Shown one piece after another: positions 16,752 to 25,014 of a stretch of 64,000 nt of DNA. The notes under the pieces were generated by a model. The model saw nothing but the letters and a program-made list of their open reading frames with translations. It ran no database searches and had not been told where the DNA came from. A program made the position numbers and the translations under genes. The stretch's first letter is position 1, and each line of letters starts with the position of its first letter. Source of the stretch: JAVJSU01 sp040219275 (GTDB lineage Bacteria; Chloroflexota; Anaerolineae; Aggregatilineales; Phototrophicaceae); assembly GCA_040219275.1 (NCBI GenBank), contig JAVJSU010000061.1:62001-126000 (forward strand). The letters run 5' to 3'.

Positions 16752-16900
16752 GCTTAACCGCAGACAGTGAGGTGGGTGCACCAACAAGCATCCTTAAAAA
16801 GCTCACCGAGGGAATAGCACAGAAGATTAATGAGTACGGGCATTTATGCCAAAACTTGCTTCTTGTGACGACCTCGACTTGTTTGCGAGGTCGTTTTTTA
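16752..16900 (+). promoter_or_regulatory. Ribosomal protein L10 leader with attenuator
   Basis: The transcript begins with ACCGCAGACAGTGAGG...CTCACCGAGGG, the typical L10-leader arrangement where the L10-L12 complex binds its own mRNA. It ends in an intrinsic terminator, ACGACCTCG (16868-16876) paired with CGAGGTCGT (16886-16894) plus T tract. Autoregulation by premature termination of rplJ-rplL follows from family knowledge. Confidence 0.75.
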
Positions 16901-16904
16901 TTTT

Positions 16905-16972
16905 GGCTCTTAGTGGTTAGCTCTTAGCTTGTAGCTAAAAGCCAAAAGCCAATGGCTAAAAGCTCCATAAAG
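16905..16972. repeat. AGCTAAAAGCC-type repeat inside the rplJ leader
   Basis: GGCTCTTAGTGG, TTAGCTCTTAGCTTG and AGCTAAAAGCCAAAAGCC words lie between the attenuator terminator and the rplJ ribosome-binding site. The same words occur near 4470, 19560, 36730 and 37950. Confidence 0.55.
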
Positions 16973-16989
16973 GTTTAGGAGGAAAATGC

Positions 16990-17532
16990 GTGGCAATTAC
17001 CAGGGAACGTAAAGAAGAACTGGTCGCTCAGTACCTCGACCTGTTGGAAAAAAGCAACGGCTTCGTCATCGTTCAGTACGGTGGTTTAGGTGTCTCTAAG
17101 GTTGACGGGATGCGGAATGCAGTGCGTAAAGCCGATGGCTACTACGCAGTGACCAAAAACACCCTCTTCACAAAGGCACTTCAACAATACGGCTGGAATG
17201 TACCGGACGACCTGTTAAAAGGTCCGACGGCGGTGGCGTTCGGTCTGGAAAACTTCCCCGGTGTGGCGAAAGCCGTGCTGGATTATTCCGAAGATAGGGA
17301 AGTTGAAGGCAAGCTGGTTATCAAGGGCGGTATGATGGTGGGTGACATCATCAACCCCGCACAGGTAGAAGCTGTTTCCAAGCTACCCACACTGGACGAA
17401 CTGCGTGCACAGCTCGCTGGTCTGGTGGTCGCACCCGCAGAAGGCATTGTCAATGTCATTTACGGCGCGACGGGTCAGGTTGTCAACGTCATTCAGGCGT
17501 ATCTGGACGACAAAAATGGGGATGCGGCGTAA
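16990..17532 (+). CDS. rplJ: 50S ribosomal protein L10
   Basis: A 180-residue L10, the base of the ribosomal stalk that anchors L7/L12 dimers on the large subunit. MAITRERKEELVAQYLDLL, the NTLFTKAL helix (~residue 57) and the C-terminal helix that binds L12 are present. The start is GTG 16990, placed 8 nt after AGGAGG; an ATG at 16986 is out of frame. It is followed by rplL. Regulated through the upstream leader. Confidence 0.97.
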   Translation: MAITRERKEELVAQYLDLLEKSNGFVIVQYGGLGVSKVDGMRNAVRKADGYYAVTKNTLFTKALQQYGWNVPDDLLKGPTAVAFGLENFPGVAKAVLDYSEDREVEGKLVIKGGMMVGDIINPAQVEAVSKLPTLDELRAQLAGLVVAPAEGIVNVIYGATGQVVNVIQAYLDDKNGDAA

Positions 17533-17539
17533 TAGGTGT

Positions 17540-17620
17540 CAGTCCACAGTTAACAGTTCTCAGTACAAAGCAACATAACTTTTGACTGAAAACTGAAAAC
17601 TGAAAACTGATTACTATTGT
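17540..17620. repeat. ACTGAAAACTG simple-repeat stretch
   Basis: Between rplJ and rplL lie CAGTCCACAGTTAACAGTT words and three and a half copies of ACTGAAA. The unit resembles intergenic decorations elsewhere in the window. No gene is seen. Confidence 0.5.
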
Positions 17621-17694
17621 CCCATCCAAATCAGTAACATTAAGAAACCCATCCATATAAACAGACGTGTGTCATTTGAAAGGAAATTTCGATC

Positions 17695-18084
17695 ATGGCT
17701 GATCTCGAAAAGATCGTAGAAGAATTGAGCGGTTTAACCCTGCTCGAAGCGGCTGAACTGAAGACCAAACTGGAAGAAAAATGGGGCGTAACTGCCGCAT
17801 CCGGTGGCGGGATGATGATGATGGCTGGTGCTGGCGCTGGCGCGGCGGCTCCTGATGAAGAAAAAGAAGAACAAACCGAATTCAACGTTATTCTTGCTGA
17901 CATCGGTCCCAAGAAAATCAACGTCATTAAGGTTGTTCGTGCCATCACCAGCCTCGGCTTGAAAGAAGCCAAGGAATTGGTTGAAGGCGCACCGAGCACC
18001 GTCGTTGAAGCCGTCACTAAAGAAGCCGCCGCAGACGCGAAGGCTAAATTGGAAGAAGAAGGCGCGAAGGTCGAAATCAAGTAA
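17695..18084 (+). CDS. rplL: 50S ribosomal protein L7/L12
   Basis: A 129-residue L7/L12, the mobile stalk protein that recruits translation factors. The N-terminal dimerisation helix (EKIVEELSGLTLLEAAELK) is followed by an Ala/Gly/Met-rich hinge (~residues 40-60) and the globular C-terminal domain with KKINVIKVVRAIT and GLKEAKELVEGAP. AAAGGA lies upstream of the ATG. The ~160-bp gap to rplJ carries simple repeats. A terminator follows. Confidence 0.98.
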   Translation: MADLEKIVEELSGLTLLEAAELKTKLEEKWGVTAASGGGMMMMAGAGAGAAAPDEEKEEQTEFNVILADIGPKKINVIKVVRAITSLGLKEAKELVEGAPSTVVEAVTKEAAADAKAKLEEEGAKVEIK

Positions 18085-18117
18085 GATTTCGTTACCGCGT
18101 AACACTGTTTCAAAAAC

Positions 18118-18152
18118 AAACGGCAGATCACTTATGCGATCTGCCGTTTTTG
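18118..18152 (+). terminator. Intrinsic terminator after rplL
   Basis: ACGGCAGATC pairs with GATCTGCCGT around an 8-nt loop and is followed by TTTTT. Confidence 0.88.
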
Positions 18153-18172
18153 ATTCTTATTTCGTGTGATAC

Positions 18173-18703
18173 TTATTCCGTCGCGGTGAGCGTGGCGAGG
18201 ATGATTTCGTACAAGGTGAGACTCTCATCGAAGTCGTTCGTCGGGGCGATGAGCGCGGTGAATACGTCCACGCCATTGTCTAGCGTGATAGTGCGAATAT
18301 CGGACGATAAGCGTTCCGGATTGATGTTGGGTTGCGGTAGCGGATCAAGGGTTTCGGTGGCGAAGATCATCAACGCGATATTGTCCGGCGCGATAAACAG
18401 AACATACGGTGCGCTGGTGGCGGGGCTGGTCTGCACGCGCCAACCATCCGGCGAATTGACGCGAAAGATGTCGTTTTCATAGTAGCGATCCGTCACGCGG
18501 ACAAATGCACCGGGCGTATTGTCGAGTTGCGCGGGGATGCTCGGTGGTGCAATGCTGGAACAGGATGAGATTAGCAGACCAACGCCACTTAGAAAAAGCA
18601 TAACGCAAAGGCGCAAAGACACGAAGGCGCAAAGAGGATTTTTATTTTTTCTCCGCATCTTTGTGGTGAATTTTTGCATCATACCATCACTTATGAATGT
18701 CAC
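18173..18703 (-). CDS. Putative lipoprotein with repeat-derived N-terminus
   Basis: A 176-residue protein of unknown function. A lipobox-like LLISSC (~residues 43-48) suggests a lipid-anchored exported protein; the mature part is a ~130-residue alpha/beta-like domain with RVTDRYYENDIFRVNSPDGWRV. The stretch NPLCAFVSLRLCVMLF upstream of the lipobox is the translation of a dispersed CGCAAAG-type repeat (18594-18678). The frame can start at GTG 18703, overlapping the preceding stop by 4 bp (GTGA), or at ATG 18682, 18679, 18658 or 18613. The true start is uncertain because the repeat lies in it. It is translationally coupled to the gene at 18700-19215. Confidence 0.6.
   Translation of the reverse strand: MTFISDGMMQKFTTKMRRKNKNPLCAFVSLRLCVMLFLSGVGLLISSCSSIAPPSIPAQLDNTPGAFVRVTDRYYENDIFRVNSPDGWRVQTSPATSAPYVLFIAPDNIALMIFATETLDPLPQPNINPERLSSDIRTITLDNGVDVFTALIAPTNDFDESLTLYEIILATLTATE
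18594..18678. repeat. CGCAAAG-type dispersed repeat within a coding region
   Basis: AAAAAGCATAACGCAAAGG, CGCAAAGACACGAAGGCGCAAAG and CCGCATCTTTGTGGTGAATTT match the repeat units near 13100, 15720, 38060 and 38880. Here it is read through as protein. Confidence 0.6.
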
Positions 18704-19215
18704 GGGCGAATAGCATTCGGTGCATCGGCACGGCGCAGACTCTGTAGACCGGCGTTGGATTCATCACAGGAGACAAATCCTGACCAACCCGCCACGCGCC
18801 AATCCCCCTCGGCGATTTTTTCCACGCGATTATAGATACACACGCCAGCGAACCCTTCTTCCTCCTGATAGGTCGCCACGAGCAACACATCCCACGCATC
18901 GCCATCTTGAATTGAACGGCGATAGACCGCAGAGCCATCACGGATGAGCGTGCCCCATTCGGGTGGGGTGTATGCCAAAATACAGGCGGAAACACTGCCG
19001 TCTGGACAGTTCTCATCCACATAGGTTTGCATATCTGGCGTGAGGAGCGCACGGGCGATGTCATCATCACCGACTCCGGCGGCGTTGGTGAAGCGCACAG
19101 CGGCATCAAACGCTGGACTGGTCTTTTCCGGCGTGAGGACGAGCGTTAAAGCGATGATCCCGACAATGGCGAGCACCGTCACGACGACGAGAATGATAAT
19201 GTGACTACGTTTCAT
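18700..19215 (-). CDS. Membrane-anchored protein of unknown function
   Basis: A 171-residue protein with one N-terminal transmembrane helix (residues ~5-28) and an extracytoplasmic domain containing four cysteines that could form disulfides (ENCPDGSVSAC, GVCIYN, FVSCDES). The mature region, with alternating strands and an early helix (FDAAVRFTNAAGVGDDDIARALL), has the look of an NTF2-like or DUF4878-type fold, not proven. AGGAGA precedes ATG 19215. It is the first gene of a coupled pair with 18173-18703. Confidence 0.6.
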   Translation of the reverse strand: MKRSHIIILVVVTVLAIVGIIALTLVLTPEKTSPAFDAAVRFTNAAGVGDDDIARALLTPDMQTYVDENCPDGSVSACILAYTPPEWGTLIRDGSAVYRRSIQDGDAWDVLLVATYQEEEGFAGVCIYNRVEKIAEGDWRVAGWSGFVSCDESNAGLQSLRRADAPNAIRP

Positions 19216-19358
19216 AAGTCTCCTAAAACAAGTGTGTTACGTCAAAGCCTAAGTGAAAAAGCGTCTTTAGCGTCTCAGTATTTCAGCTTAAAAGCAGATA
19301 GTAACCTGAATGCTGTTTAAAGTGAACAGTCGTGAAACAGAGCTTTAAGCCTCTGGTT

Positions 19359-19553
19359 GCTATGTTGCAAAGTGCCGCCAATGGCACAACCAAACTCATT
19401 GGCTATGCTGGTGTAAAACCCTGCTGAAGCAGGCTATTCTTCCCGTACATTTGTGAAAACAGCCCACTTCAGTGGGGTTTCAAAAATCATTCTAGCATTG
19501 GGGTTTAAGCCCAATGCGGTTTTGTCGAGCCACATAACCTTGCAACTGAGCAG
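19359..19553 (-). repeat. ~190-bp fold-back element, copy A
   Basis: Copy A of an element with four hairpins, here in reverse orientation to copies at 47166 and 57601. It contains CCTGCTGAAGCAGG, CCCACTTCAGTGGGG, GCATTGGGGTTTAAGCCCAATGC and a GCCAATGGC arm, and ends in TTGCAACTGAGCAG. The two halves are imperfect inverted copies of each other. No open frame and no transposase; it looks like a non-autonomous MITE. Confidence 0.75.
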
Positions 19554-19692
19554 CCTCTGGCTTTTAGCTTAAGAAGACACTGCCTGTTGCTAAAAGCTAC
19601 AACGATGGTTTGCTTATCCAGAATTACTGTCATTACTGAGACACTGACTAGCTGAGACACTGACTAGCTGAAATACTGACTAGCTCTCAAGG
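19554..19692. repeat. Composite short-repeat block
   Basis: TGGCTTTTAGCTTAAG...TGCTAAAAGCTAC words, a segment GATGGTTTGCTTATCCAG that is the reverse complement of part of the direct repeats at 36658 and 37881, and three copies of TGACTAGCTGA. No gene is seen. Confidence 0.5.
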
Positions 19693-19744
19693 TTGCATTA
19701 TAATGGGCATAGTAAGGGTTGCGTAGAGTTTATAGGGATAAATT

Positions 19745-20899
19745 ATGTCACGCATATTACGAGTTGCCGCGGTGCAGATGGATGCAACACCAATGCCTGT
19801 GGAAAAACGCCTTGAACGTGCCGCCGACCTCATCGCAGAAGCCGCCAGTTCCGGCGCGTTAATGATCGTCTTGCCGGAGGTCTTCAATACCGGCTATGAA
19901 TACACCGATACCAATTACGGACTCGCCGAAACCATCAACGGGCGCACGGTCACATGGATGCGCCAACAAGCGCGTGAACATGGCGTGCATCTGTTGGGAT
20001 CGTTGCTCTTGCGCGATCAGGACGAAGTGTATAACAGCGCCATCTTGCTCGCACCGGATGGGCGTTTCTGGCGCTATGATAAAAACTTCCCGTGGGCGTG
20101 GGAGCGGGCGTATTTCCGTGAGGGACGGGGAATCACGGTTGCCGAAACCGATCTCGGCAATTTCGGGTTGATGATCTGCCATGATTACACGCATCCTGAA
20201 TTGTGGGAACGCTATGCTGGTCAGGTGGATGCGATGTTGCTGACGAGTTGCCCGCCTGTCGCGCATAAACTCAGCTGGGTGTTCCCCGATGGCACACGCC
20301 GACAATTTGACGATAAGCTGGTCTATGTCGGCGATGACGAACCCTTCGGCAAAGACCTTGACGAAAAAGCCGCATGGATGGGCGTGCCACTCATCAATAC
20401 AACGGGCGCGGGGCGTTTCTCCACGCCGATTCCCAATCCCAGATTGACGCTGAATGTGTTGATGGCGAATGAGCCTAACTTGTGGGGAAAAATTCAAGAA
20501 GAAGCCGACAAAGTACGTTTTGATGGCGGCTATTTTAACCAGACGAAAGTGGTCGACGCGCACGGCAATGTGCTCTCGCGGGTCGATCATAACGCGGATG
20601 GCTTCACCCTCGCGGACATCACGCTAGAAGATCAAGCGCCACAACCGAAGGGCGACATGCCACCGAATGTCTATACGCCGCTGATGTACATGACCTCCGA
20701 TCATGTTGTCCCGCCGTTGATGATTCAAGCATATCGACAGGGCTATCGTAAGCAATTCGGCAAGCGCATGGCTCCGTTGCAACATGGCACCAAAGTATGG
20801 GGCGCGGCATTGGTCGCGGCGGCAGGGGCGAGTGCCGTCGTCGGCTGGACGGCGGGACGTTTGCGCCGGATGGCAGAACGCCGACAATTGCCGAAATAG
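19745..20899 (+). CDS. Carbon-nitrogen hydrolase (nitrilase superfamily), C-terminal anchor
   Basis: A 384-residue amidase of the nitrilase superfamily with the Glu-Lys-Cys triad in LPEVFNTGYE (~residue 44), YDKNFPW (~residue 113) and MICHDYTHPE (~residue 144). It hydrolyses a C-N bond such as an amide or carbamoyl group. Unusually, after the catalytic domain (~residue 310) it has a ~70-residue tail with one hydrophobic segment (ALVAAAGASAVVGW) flanked by arginines, so it may be membrane-tethered. The start at 19745 follows a weak GGGAT stretch. It is alone; substrate unknown. Confidence 0.85.
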   Translation: MSRILRVAAVQMDATPMPVEKRLERAADLIAEAASSGALMIVLPEVFNTGYEYTDTNYGLAETINGRTVTWMRQQAREHGVHLLGSLLLRDQDEVYNSAILLAPDGRFWRYDKNFPWAWERAYFREGRGITVAETDLGNFGLMICHDYTHPELWERYAGQVDAMLLTSCPPVAHKLSWVFPDGTRRQFDDKLVYVGDDEPFGKDLDEKAAWMGVPLINTTGAGRFSTPIPNPRLTLNVLMANEPNLWGKIQEEADKVRFDGGYFNQTKVVDAHGNVLSRVDHNADGFTLADITLEDQAPQPKGDMPPNVYTPLMYMTSDHVVPPLMIQAYRQGYRKQFGKRMAPLQHGTKVWGAALVAAAGASAVVGWTAGRLRRMAERRQLPK

Positions 20900-20977
20900 G
20901 GCAAATGCGAAAGATTCAGCCTGATCTGATTTGTGATGTACACTAATTAGGGAAGTGAGCTTTAAGGAGAAACGATT

Positions 20978-21559
20978 GTGACCGAACAGGTACATTCCAC
21001 ACTCCCTTTACCGGGAACCAAAATGACAACAGAGGAGTTTCTGGCGTTGCCGGAGACCTTAACACGCATCGAACTCATTGATGGCGTGGTTATTTATCCT
21101 TTTGGCTACGATGAAGGCAATGCAATGAGTCCTGCACCAACCGCCCCACATCAAAACGCTGTCCGTAATTTATTTCTGGTTGTAAATGATCTGAAAAAAG
21201 GGGACACATGGTTTACACCATTGGATGTCGAATTTCCAGACGGTTCTGTTTTACAACCGGATGTATTCTGGTATTCTGAAAACCATAAACCGGATAAAAG
21301 TGGCAAGCATATTGTCGACATTCCCGATCTAATCATCGAAGTCCTCTCGCCATCAAGTGATAATCACGACAAAAATAAGAAGTTCCACATCTACGAAAAA
21401 GCGGGCGTAGCCGAATACTGGTTAGCCGATACGAGAGCAGAAACTGTCGACGTGTGGCAACTGATTGACGGCGAATATCAGAAGCTCGGCACATTCCGCA
21501 ACAATTTTCATTCGCCGATTTTGGACGCTGAAATTCCCGTTACCGGCGTGTTCGTCTAA
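20978..21559 (+). CDS. Uma2-family putative nuclease (DUF820), copy 1
   Basis: A 193-residue member of the Uma2/DUF820 family, with a PD-(D/E)XK-like core: ELIDGVV (~residue 31), QPDVFWYS (~residue 91), DLIIEVLSPSS with the catalytic-type D/E (~residues 108-118), the lysine region DKNKKFHIYEKAGVAEYW (~123) and the C-terminal strand. The GTG start has AAGGAG 8 nt upstream. Such genes are highly expanded in Cyanobacteria and Chloroflexota; their biological role is not established. A second copy lies at 23353. Confidence 0.85.
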   Translation: MTEQVHSTLPLPGTKMTTEEFLALPETLTRIELIDGVVIYPFGYDEGNAMSPAPTAPHQNAVRNLFLVVNDLKKGDTWFTPLDVEFPDGSVLQPDVFWYSENHKPDKSGKHIVDIPDLIIEVLSPSSDNHDKNKKFHIYEKAGVAEYWLADTRAETVDVWQLIDGEYQKLGTFRNNFHSPILDAEIPVTGVFV

Positions 21560-21674
21560 ATAATCACCCCCCGTAACCTTTGCGATAGAAATTTTCGATA
21601 CGCTCGGCACACGATAAGCACATTTCGGATATGCTTATTACATCGACTCAACCCACAACAGGAGACAGATCATT

Positions 21675-23237
21675 ATGCCGAATTTTGTCGAAGTCTTGAA
21701 AACAGATGTACTGGATGAAGGCACAGGGACAACGGTTTTCGTTAATGAGCGTGACATCGCCCTCTACAAGTATCAAGGTGATTTTTACGCGCTGGATAAC
21801 ACCTGTGTGCATCGGCAGGGCAAGCTCGGTGACGGCACGATGGACGGCGCGAACGTGATTTGTCCCCTGCATCAGTGGGATTATGATGTGCGGACGGGCA
21901 TTAGTCGCTGGAACAATCAGGAAAAGGTCGCGGTGTATCCGGTGCAGGTTCAGGGTGATGCGATCATGGTCGATGCGGATTCCGTGCCGCCGAAACCGCG
22001 CTTTGAAAGTGAATATCTCGGCTTGTGGGCGCGGCGCGATGATCCGCTGGAAAAAGAGATGCACGACATCCACACCTTCAGCAAAGGACGGCGCGAATTT
22101 GTGGAGCCGATGGGCAGTGAACGGCGTGATTATCCCAGCTTTGAGCAACTCTATTTTTTGCCCGGTCAACTGGCAAATCTCCCGTTATTAGACGATGAAG
22201 AAGTGAACACACAGGTGATTCTCGGCGAAAAACGCGCCAACCCGATAACCCTGCGTGCGCCGATTTTCGTCAGTCATATGAGCTTCGGCGCACTCAGCAA
22301 AGAGGCGAAAATGGCGTTCGCCAAAGGCACGGCGGATTTCGGCACGATGATGTGTAGCGGTGAGGGTGGCATGTTGCCGGAATCCCGAGCTTTAGCAAAA
22401 CAATATGTGTTCGAGATGGCTTCCGGTTATTTCGGCTGGAATGAAGAAAATATCGCTAGAGCGGACGGCATCGAGATCAAAATGGGACAATCCGCCAAAG
22501 CCGGTTTAGGTGGTCTGCTCCCCGGCAACAAAGTGAAGGGCGACATCGCCAAAGCGCGGGGCTTGGAAGAAGGGCAAGAAGCGCGCAGTCCAGCCCGCTT
22601 CCGTGATATTAACTCCGTGCAGGATATGGCGGAGCGCATCAAATGGATTCGGAGCGTCAACCCGAACATCCCGATTGGCATAAAATTCGCCGCGTCACGT
22701 ATCGAAGCCGATCTCGCCGCCGCTATTGAACTGGATGTCGATTGGATTACGCTGGATGGTCGCGCTGGCGGGACGGGTGCGGCGGGCAAGCATGTGAAGG
22801 ATAACATCTGTGTGCCGACGGTGTTCGCTATCCCACGCGCCCGCAAATGGCTGGATGAGCACGGCGTGACCGATGTGAAGTTGATCGTCACGGGTGGCTT
22901 TCGTACCGCGCCCGATGCGGCGAAGGCGATTGCGCTCGGTGCGGATGCGGTGGCATTGGCGACGGCGGCGATGATGGCGATTGGTTGCCAGCAATATCGC
23001 GCCTGTGGGAGCAATAATTGTCCGGTGGGGATCGCCACGCAAAAAATGGAATTGCGCCAACGCTTTGATTATACGGTCAGCGCCAAACGACTCGTCAATT
23101 TCTTCGAGGCATGGACGGAGCAAATGACGGATTTCGCCCGCATGTGTGGCAAGCGCAGTCTACATGATCTGAATTACGATGATCTCGCCACGACCAGCCA
23201 CGAAATTTCGCAATACACGCCCATCGCGCATGTGTAG
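21675..23237 (+). CDS. Rieske domain fused to glutamate synthase-type FMN domain
   Basis: A 520-residue two-domain oxidoreductase. Residues 1-105 form a Rieske [2Fe-2S] ferredoxin with CVH...CPLHQW (~residues 44 and 63). Residues ~150-500 are a glutamate synthase central/FMN barrel with SHMSFGALS, SGEGGM, KMGQSAKAGLGG, DGRAGGTGA and CQQYRACGSNNCPVGIAT, a Cys-x5-Cys-x4-Cys set like the 3Fe-4S ligands of GltS. It lacks the glutaminase domain and so probably does not make glutamate from glutamine alone. The Rieske centre could deliver electrons to FMN. AGGAGA precedes ATG 21675. It is flanked by two Uma2 genes. Confidence 0.85.
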   Translation: MPNFVEVLKTDVLDEGTGTTVFVNERDIALYKYQGDFYALDNTCVHRQGKLGDGTMDGANVICPLHQWDYDVRTGISRWNNQEKVAVYPVQVQGDAIMVDADSVPPKPRFESEYLGLWARRDDPLEKEMHDIHTFSKGRREFVEPMGSERRDYPSFEQLYFLPGQLANLPLLDDEEVNTQVILGEKRANPITLRAPIFVSHMSFGALSKEAKMAFAKGTADFGTMMCSGEGGMLPESRALAKQYVFEMASGYFGWNEENIARADGIEIKMGQSAKAGLGGLLPGNKVKGDIAKARGLEEGQEARSPARFRDINSVQDMAERIKWIRSVNPNIPIGIKFAASRIEADLAAAIELDVDWITLDGRAGGTGAAGKHVKDNICVPTVFAIPRARKWLDEHGVTDVKLIVTGGFRTAPDAAKAIALGADAVALATAAMMAIGCQQYRACGSNNCPVGIATQKMELRQRFDYTVSAKRLVNFFEAWTEQMTDFARMCGKRSLHDLNYDDLATTSHEISQYTPIAHV

Positions 23238-23259
23238 GTGATCGTTAGATTAAGTTATG

Positions 23260-23292
23260 AAGCCTTCATCAGTTAGTGGTGAGGGCTTTTTA
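23260..23292 (+). terminator. Intrinsic terminator after the Rieske/GltS-domain gene
   Basis: AAGCCTTCA pairs with TGAGGGCTT (one G-T pair) and is followed by TTTTATA. Confidence 0.7.
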
Positions 23293-23352
23293 TATTGAAG
23301 CTAATTTTACGCTATACTAGAAATTGTCAACTAGGATCAGGTAGTTTTTGCA

Positions 23353-23910
23353 ATGTCTATAGAGCCTCGCCTATACACTACTGTCGAAAGTTTTGAACAG
23401 TTTATAGAGCAACCGGAAAACAGCGACAAATTATTCGAATATATCGCGGGAGAAATCGTTGAAGTGCCGTCTAATCCGTTTGTCTCCAAAATTGCCGGAT
23501 TGATTATCACGTTCTTTAATATCTACCTTTTCGACAATGACATCGGGCATGTGACCGGAGAAGCGGGTGGTTATATGGTTTCTGGCGAACGCTATGCGCC
23601 GGATGTAGCTTTTATTTCTTACGCAAAACAACGCGAATTGGAGAAAGATGGCTACAATCCCAACCCGCCCGATCTTGCTGTTGAGGTTATTTCCTCCAAT
23701 CGCACCGATGAACTCGATAAATTGCGGATCAAAATCACGAATTATCATGCGGCGGGGACACTTGTTTGGGTCGTCAAACCGGCTGAACAACTTGTTGAAG
23801 AACATGCTGTTGGCAAGAAGGTAAAAATCATCCGCATGGGTGATTCCCTTTCCGGTGGTGATATTCTGCCGAACTTCACACTCAAATTGTCCGACATTTT
23901 CCGCTCATAG
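23353..23910 (+). CDS. Uma2-family putative nuclease (DUF820), copy 2
   Basis: A 185-residue Uma2/DUF820 protein with LFEYIAGEIVEVP (~residue 30), APDVAFIS (~residue 76), DLAVEVISSNRTDELDKLRIKITNY (~residue 102) carrying the D-ExK-like catalytic set, and GTLVWVV. It diverges clearly from copy 1 at 20978, so the pair is not a recent duplication. It overlaps the convergent GNAT gene by 6 bp. Confidence 0.83.
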   Translation: MSIEPRLYTTVESFEQFIEQPENSDKLFEYIAGEIVEVPSNPFVSKIAGLIITFFNIYLFDNDIGHVTGEAGGYMVSGERYAPDVAFISYAKQRELEKDGYNPNPPDLAVEVISSNRTDELDKLRIKITNYHAAGTLVWVVKPAEQLVEEHAVGKKVKIIRMGDSLSGGDILPNFTLKLSDIFRS

Positions 23911-24861
23911 TTCCACTTTAAACGTCTTTTTCATTATCAGCCACGCGGGTTGACGGACGAAGCCGAGACTCTCGTTAATGGCGATCATGCCGATATTGGG
24001 CGCATCGTTGAATGTGAGGATGGTTTTGTAGCCGTGTGCCTTCGCATATTGGATGCCGAACACTTTGACGGCGGTGGCAATCCCGCGTCGTCGATACTCC
24101 CGCGCCGTGCCGGTCAGGTAGATGTAGAGATTGTTCGCCTCGTCCTTAAAAAATGTGGATAAGCCGACGTAGTCATCGCCATCAAGCGCCACAAACGTCC
24201 CTTCAGCCACAAAATTGGGGTTATCGAGCACCTCTTTGCGGAATTCCTCCATCGACAATTTGAGGATCTCGCCATATTCGAGTGGCACATCGCTATCCAC
24301 CTGCCAATGAAGCTCATAAAATTTCGTATCGCGCTCAGGGTCATCCGCAAGATCAGCCAGCGATTTGAGGACAATCCCCTGCACCGCCATTTTTTCGTCG
24401 TATCCCTCCCATAAGCTGACATCCGCGGAGGGTAAATCCAGCCGGGATTCCCAGCGTCGGGCGTTCTCGCTAAAGCCGTGTTGATGGGCAAATTTGAGCG
24501 TCGGCAGATTGTCTTCGCGCACTTCGGTGTTAAGCTCGATGGGTTGATGCTGAACGAGGTCGTCCATAAGTGCAGAGAATAGCACCGTGCCGACCCCGCG
24601 CTGTTGATGCTCCGGCAGTACGCCCATCTTCAGCCAGAAGACATGCGGTTTATACATATCCGCGTGTTGGGTATAGAGCGCGTACCCGATCATAGGGTGG
24701 TCGTCGTTCTCCGCAATTAGCATCTGAAACAGACATTTCAGGTCGCGTTCTTCGTAGCGCCGCTGAAATGCCTCCACGCTCATCGGATATTCCGGCTCCA
24801 CGCGATTACGGATGGCGACCACCGCCGGATAATCATTAATTTGATAAGGTCTTATCTTCAT
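23905..24861 (-). CDS. Double GNAT N-acetyltransferase
   Basis: A 318-residue protein with two GNAT domains in tandem. The first (residues 1-155) has VLPEHQQRGVGTVLFSALM, the acetyl-CoA pyrophosphate loop (Q-x-x-G-x-G/A). The second (~170-318) has GTAREYRRRGIATAVKVFGIQYAKAHG and FNDAPNIGMIAINESLGF. Double-GNAT proteins of this type acetylate small amines or antibiotic-like compounds. GGAG precedes ATG 24861. The substrate is unknown, and which domain is active cannot be told. Confidence 0.85.
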   Translation of the reverse strand: MKIRPYQINDYPAVVAIRNRVEPEYPMSVEAFQRRYEERDLKCLFQMLIAENDDHPMIGYALYTQHADMYKPHVFWLKMGVLPEHQQRGVGTVLFSALMDDLVQHQPIELNTEVREDNLPTLKFAHQHGFSENARRWESRLDLPSADVSLWEGYDEKMAVQGIVLKSLADLADDPERDTKFYELHWQVDSDVPLEYGEILKLSMEEFRKEVLDNPNFVAEGTFVALDGDDYVGLSTFFKDEANNLYIYLTGTAREYRRRGIATAVKVFGIQYAKAHGYKTILTFNDAPNIGMIAINESLGFVRQPAWLIMKKTFKVEL

Positions 24862-25014
24862 GTCCTACTCCGAAAATCTTAGGGTAACATAGATAGATCG
24901 TTTATTAAAAATGACGTGCAATGACTAGCCGTGAATAGCGTTCTAAGCTATCCTGTAAGTTATTATTTGGTTTATTTTGACCCTTTATTCTGTAGTTAGT
25001 TATGGAGAAGGCAC

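Noticed and set aside
19859..20590. 243-codon minus-strand frame over the nitrilase gene
   Set aside because: Antisense of a gene with an intact Glu-Lys-Cys triad; no motif of its own.
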